From contig MHPA01000028.1 in NCBI GenBank assembly GCA_001820255.1, forward strand, positions 26,903-56,710: a stretch of 29,808 bases of DNA, read 5' to 3'. Made by a program: the position numbers and the translations under genes. Of the stretch, positions 27,746 through 29,808 are shown one piece after another; the first letter of the stretch is position 1; each line of letters begins with the position of its first letter. The notes under the pieces were generated by a model, which did no database searches, was not told the DNA's origin, and saw nothing but the letters and a program-made list of their open reading frames with translations. This DNA comes from Candidatus Staskawiczbacteria bacterium RIFCSPLOWO2_01_FULL_38_12b. GTDB lineage: Bacteria; Patescibacteriota; Minisyncoccia; Minisyncoccales; Staskawiczbacteraceae.

Positions 27746-28883
27746 ATATTAATTTTTGAAAAGTGTCTTCATATTCTTCTAAGCTCTTTTTAACAGAAAA
27801 GAACTCTGCTCTTTTCCTTCCTTCAAATGAAAACTTTTCTGCTAAATGGGGGTCATTTAAAATTCTTAAAATTGCATTTGCTAATGAAATTTGATCTTGT
27901 GGCGGAACCAGTAAACCGTTAATGCCATCTTGAATAATTTCACTGGGGCCAGACTTGCAATCGGTTGCCACCACAGGAGTTCCGCATGCCATTGCCTCAA
28001 CTATCACATTGCCAAAGCCTTCCTGCAAAGAAGATAGAACAAAAACCGACGCTTTTTTCATATATTTATAGGGATTATCTTGAAATCCTAAAAACAAAAT
28101 ATTCTTGGATAGATTGAGCTTGTCGGCTAATTTTTTTAATTTATGTTCTTCTGTGCCACTGCCCACAATAACAAGGCGAGCCGGTTGTTTTTCAACAATA
28201 AGGCTTAAGGCCTTAAAAAGAGTTGGTTGATCCTTGGTTTTTGACAAGCGCCCCACCATAAGAATAATTGGAATATAAGGGTTACGGAACCATTCGTGGT
28301 CAACCTTTTTTTCCGCCATTTTCAGAATCTTGTCGTCGGTTACCGGATTATAAATTACCTTAATTTTATCCCAGTGTCCAGTCATGGTAAAAATTTCATC
28401 AGCTATTCCCTTTGAAACGCACACTATTGCATCTGCGGTAGGGTAAAAAATCTTTATAAAATAAGGAAATAAAAAACGTGCGATAAATCTGTGGCTTACT
28501 GTTTTTGCATTTTTCGAAAGAAGAAAGAAACTGAGATGCTCTGTTATGATAATTTTACTTTTACCGCCAGAAAACTTTTTAGCAAGCAGTACGACCGCAT
28601 TAAAACGCGGGAATGCAGAAACAAAAATATCTGTTTTTTCTTCTTTAAAATATGCCATCAAACTAAAAAATATTTTAAAAAGCGAGTGAGCGTTAAAACT
28701 AAAAATAGGGACCTCTTTGGGCACATCTTTTATAAAATCCCCTTTTTTTTCTGCCAAAAGAAGTGAAACCACATAGTTTTTCTTATCTAAATCCGAAAGA
28801 AGATTAACTGTATTTCTTTCAGTACCACCGCATTCAAGCGAGGGAAGAAAAAAGGTGATTCTCACTTTATTATTACTATCCAT
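27738..28883 (-). CDS. GT4 glycosyltransferase (PglJ/PglH-like)
   Basis: A 381-residue GT-B glycosyltransferase of family 4. The N-terminal FFLPSLECGGTERNTVNLLSDL is the classical GGxER acceptor-side motif. The C-terminal half has LMVGRLSKTKDQPTLFKAL, RLVIVGSGTEEHKLKKL, and the E-x7-E donor site in LSSLQEGFGNVIVEAMACGTPVVATD. Enzymes with this signature, such as PglH and PglJ, add GalNAc residues to lipid-linked glycans; the sugar here is unknown. It is the first gene of the unit that runs left to at least 23147, and has a promoter at 28936-28964. Confidence 0.92.
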   Translation of the reverse strand: MDSNNKVRITFFLPSLECGGTERNTVNLLSDLDKKNYVVSLLLAEKKGDFIKDVPKEVPIFSFNAHSLFKIFFSLMAYFKEEKTDIFVSAFPRFNAVVLLAKKFSGGKSKIIITEHLSFFLLSKNAKTVSHRFIARFLFPYFIKIFYPTADAIVCVSKGIADEIFTMTGHWDKIKVIYNPVTDDKILKMAEKKVDHEWFRNPYIPIILMVGRLSKTKDQPTLFKALSLIVEKQPARLVIVGSGTEEHKLKKLADKLNLSKNILFLGFQDNPYKYMKKASVFVLSSLQEGFGNVIVEAMACGTPVVATDCKSGPSEIIQDGINGLLVPPQDQISLANAILRILNDPHLAEKFSFEGRKRAEFFSVKKSLEEYEDTFQKLIYG

Positions 28884-28904
28884 AACTATTTCTTGCTCTA
28901 AATC

Positions 28905-28933
28905 TTGTAATTAAGGCAAAATTATTGTATTAT
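28905..28933 (+). promoter_or_regulatory. Plus-strand promoter of the cytidylyltransferase gene
   Basis: TTGTAA (28905-28910), a 17-base spacer and TATTAT (28928-28933). The start is near 28940, leaving a leader of about 29 bases without a Shine-Dalgarno. Confidence 0.55.
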
Positions 28934-28935
28934 CC

Positions 28936-28964
28936 ATAATATAATTTATAGTAAAATAAATCAA
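28936..28964 (-). promoter_or_regulatory. Minus-strand promoter of the GT4 glycan unit
   Basis: Minus strand TTGATT (28959-28964), a 17-base spacer and TATTAT (28936-28941). The -35 lies 5 bases from the cytidylyltransferase ATG, and the two -10 boxes are 2 bases apart, so the divergent promoters should compete. Confidence 0.65.
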
Positions 28965-28968
28965 TAAA

Positions 28969-29769
28969 ATGGATTTAAGTCCTTCAAAAATCAAGACGAT
29001 CATCCTTTGCGGAGGCACAGGGACCCGCCTAAGGGAAGAAACCGAATTTAAGCCAAAACCGATGGTGGAAATTGGGGGTAAACCGATTTTATGGCACATT
29101 ATGAAAATATATAGCCACTATAATTACTGTGATTTTGTTTTGGCCCTTGGCTATAAGGGGAATGTGATTAAAGACCACTTTCTTAGACAAAAACATTACA
29201 CCAGCGATATCGCCATTACTACAAAAGATGGAAAAGTGGCAACATTTGAAAATGACACACCAGATAATCCAGCTGACGATTTTAATATTATTTTTTCTGA
29301 TACTGGTCTAGATACTCCTCACGGAGAAAGAGTTTTAAAACTTAAAAAATACATTACTGAAGATTTATTTATGGTAACCTATGGAGATGGTGTAGCAGAT
29401 ATTAATATTAGCAAGTTAGTGGAATTCCACAAAAGTCATGGAAAAATAGCAACCATTACAGGCGTTCATCCAATATCAAGATGGGGATTGTTAAATATTG
29501 ACGAAAATAATCTCGTCACCGAATTCGCCCAAAAACCAATGCTTTTTGATTATGTCAACGGAGGATTTATGGTTTTTAATAAAGAATTTTTAAATTATTT
29601 ACAGCCAGGAGACATAATAGAAGACTCTTTGTCGAGATTAATACCAAAAAAACAATTAGCTCTCTATAAACACGAAGGTTTTTGGTACGGGATGGATACT
29701 TATAGGGATTTTTTATTTTTAAATGAGCTTTGGGAAAAAGACCCAAAATGGAAAATATGGCAAGACTAA
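28969..29769 (+). CDS. rfbF: Glucose-1-phosphate cytidylyltransferase
   Basis: The only plus-strand gene, 266 residues. It makes CDP-glucose from CTP and glucose-1-phosphate, the first step to CDP-linked dideoxy sugars. The N-terminal IILCGGTGTRLREETEFKPKPMVEIGGKPILWHIMKIY is diagnostic of RfbF, with the nucleotide loop GGTGTRLR and the following KPKPM. FMVTYGDGVADI (metal Asp), GVHPISRWGLL and NGGFMVFN follow, and the closing GFWYGMDTYRD is complete. The usual next gene (CDP-glucose 4,6-dehydratase) would lie past the window edge. The last 39 bases hold nothing I can name. Confidence 0.95.
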   Translation: MDLSPSKIKTIILCGGTGTRLREETEFKPKPMVEIGGKPILWHIMKIYSHYNYCDFVLALGYKGNVIKDHFLRQKHYTSDIAITTKDGKVATFENDTPDNPADDFNIIFSDTGLDTPHGERVLKLKKYITEDLFMVTYGDGVADINISKLVEFHKSHGKIATITGVHPISRWGLLNIDENNLVTEFAQKPMLFDYVNGGFMVFNKEFLNYLQPGDIIEDSLSRLIPKKQLALYKHEGFWYGMDTYRDFLFLNELWEKDPKWKIWQD

Positions 29770-29808
29770 AAAGCGACACCAATCTACAGATGACACACGA
29801 ATTTACTA

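Overview
The window looks like a piece of a small-genome, AT-rich bacterium of the Candidate Phyla Radiation (Patescibacteria, most like Parcubacteria-type groups). This is inferred from gene content, not from a marker-gene tree. The pointers are a two-gene VirD4-like ATPase plus membrane-protein locus typical of these bacteria, a sigma-region-4/HARE-HTH regulator, separate short SecD and SecF, many Nudix and MazG-like house-cleaning enzymes, a membrane-anchored CAP-domain protein, a secreted protease with a peptidoglycan-binding tail, tightly overlapping genes and few Shine-Dalgarno sites. All genes but the last lie on the minus strand. No tRNA, rRNA, CRISPR array or transposase was seen.

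Layout, left to right. 1-3010: a left-truncated VirD4/TraG-like ATPase, its partner membrane protein and a small membrane protein. 3114-4142: a DNA-binding regulator with its own promoter and terminator. 4274-6617: secF and secD. 6735-8801: a phosphoesterase, a CofE-like ligase and an MTH1-like Nudix hydrolase in one unit, headed by an ArsR-type repressor gene that is bracketed by two near-identical perfect palindromes. 8875-12339: a seven-gene unit (MazG-like dCTPase-type enzyme, Nudix, methyltransferase, PNPOx-like flavoprotein, CAP protein, ASCH protein, second MazG-like enzyme) joined mostly by 4-base overlaps. 12499-15551: secA and a ribosome hibernation factor. 15653-21366: murB, a secreted zinc protease, a membrane sugar 4,6-dehydratase and a DegT aminotransferase. 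21459-23052: a GC-rich PP2C-like cassette and a DUF218-like gene. 23147-28883: an acyltransferase, a phosphoglycosyl transferase, two GT4 glycosyltransferases, an epimerase-like protein and a GT-C-like membrane protein. 28969-29769, plus strand: glucose-1-phosphate cytidylyltransferase.

Working together, the right half resembles a surface-glycan pathway: dehydratase, aminotransferase, acetyltransferase and phosphoglycosyl transferase match the order of steps for a bacillosamine-like lipid-linked sugar, extended by the GT4 enzymes. The left half is secretion and nucleotide-pool hygiene.

The most unusual thread is the number of small palindromic or REP-like repeats that have invaded coding sequence. 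Two are translated in frame inside the phosphoesterase, a tandem one lies inside SecA, a likely one lies inside the dehydratase, several supply the last codons and stop of a gene, and one forms the secD leader and its probable ribosome-binding site. The second strong signal is the ArsR gene with paired palindromic operators next to nucleotide-sanitising genes.
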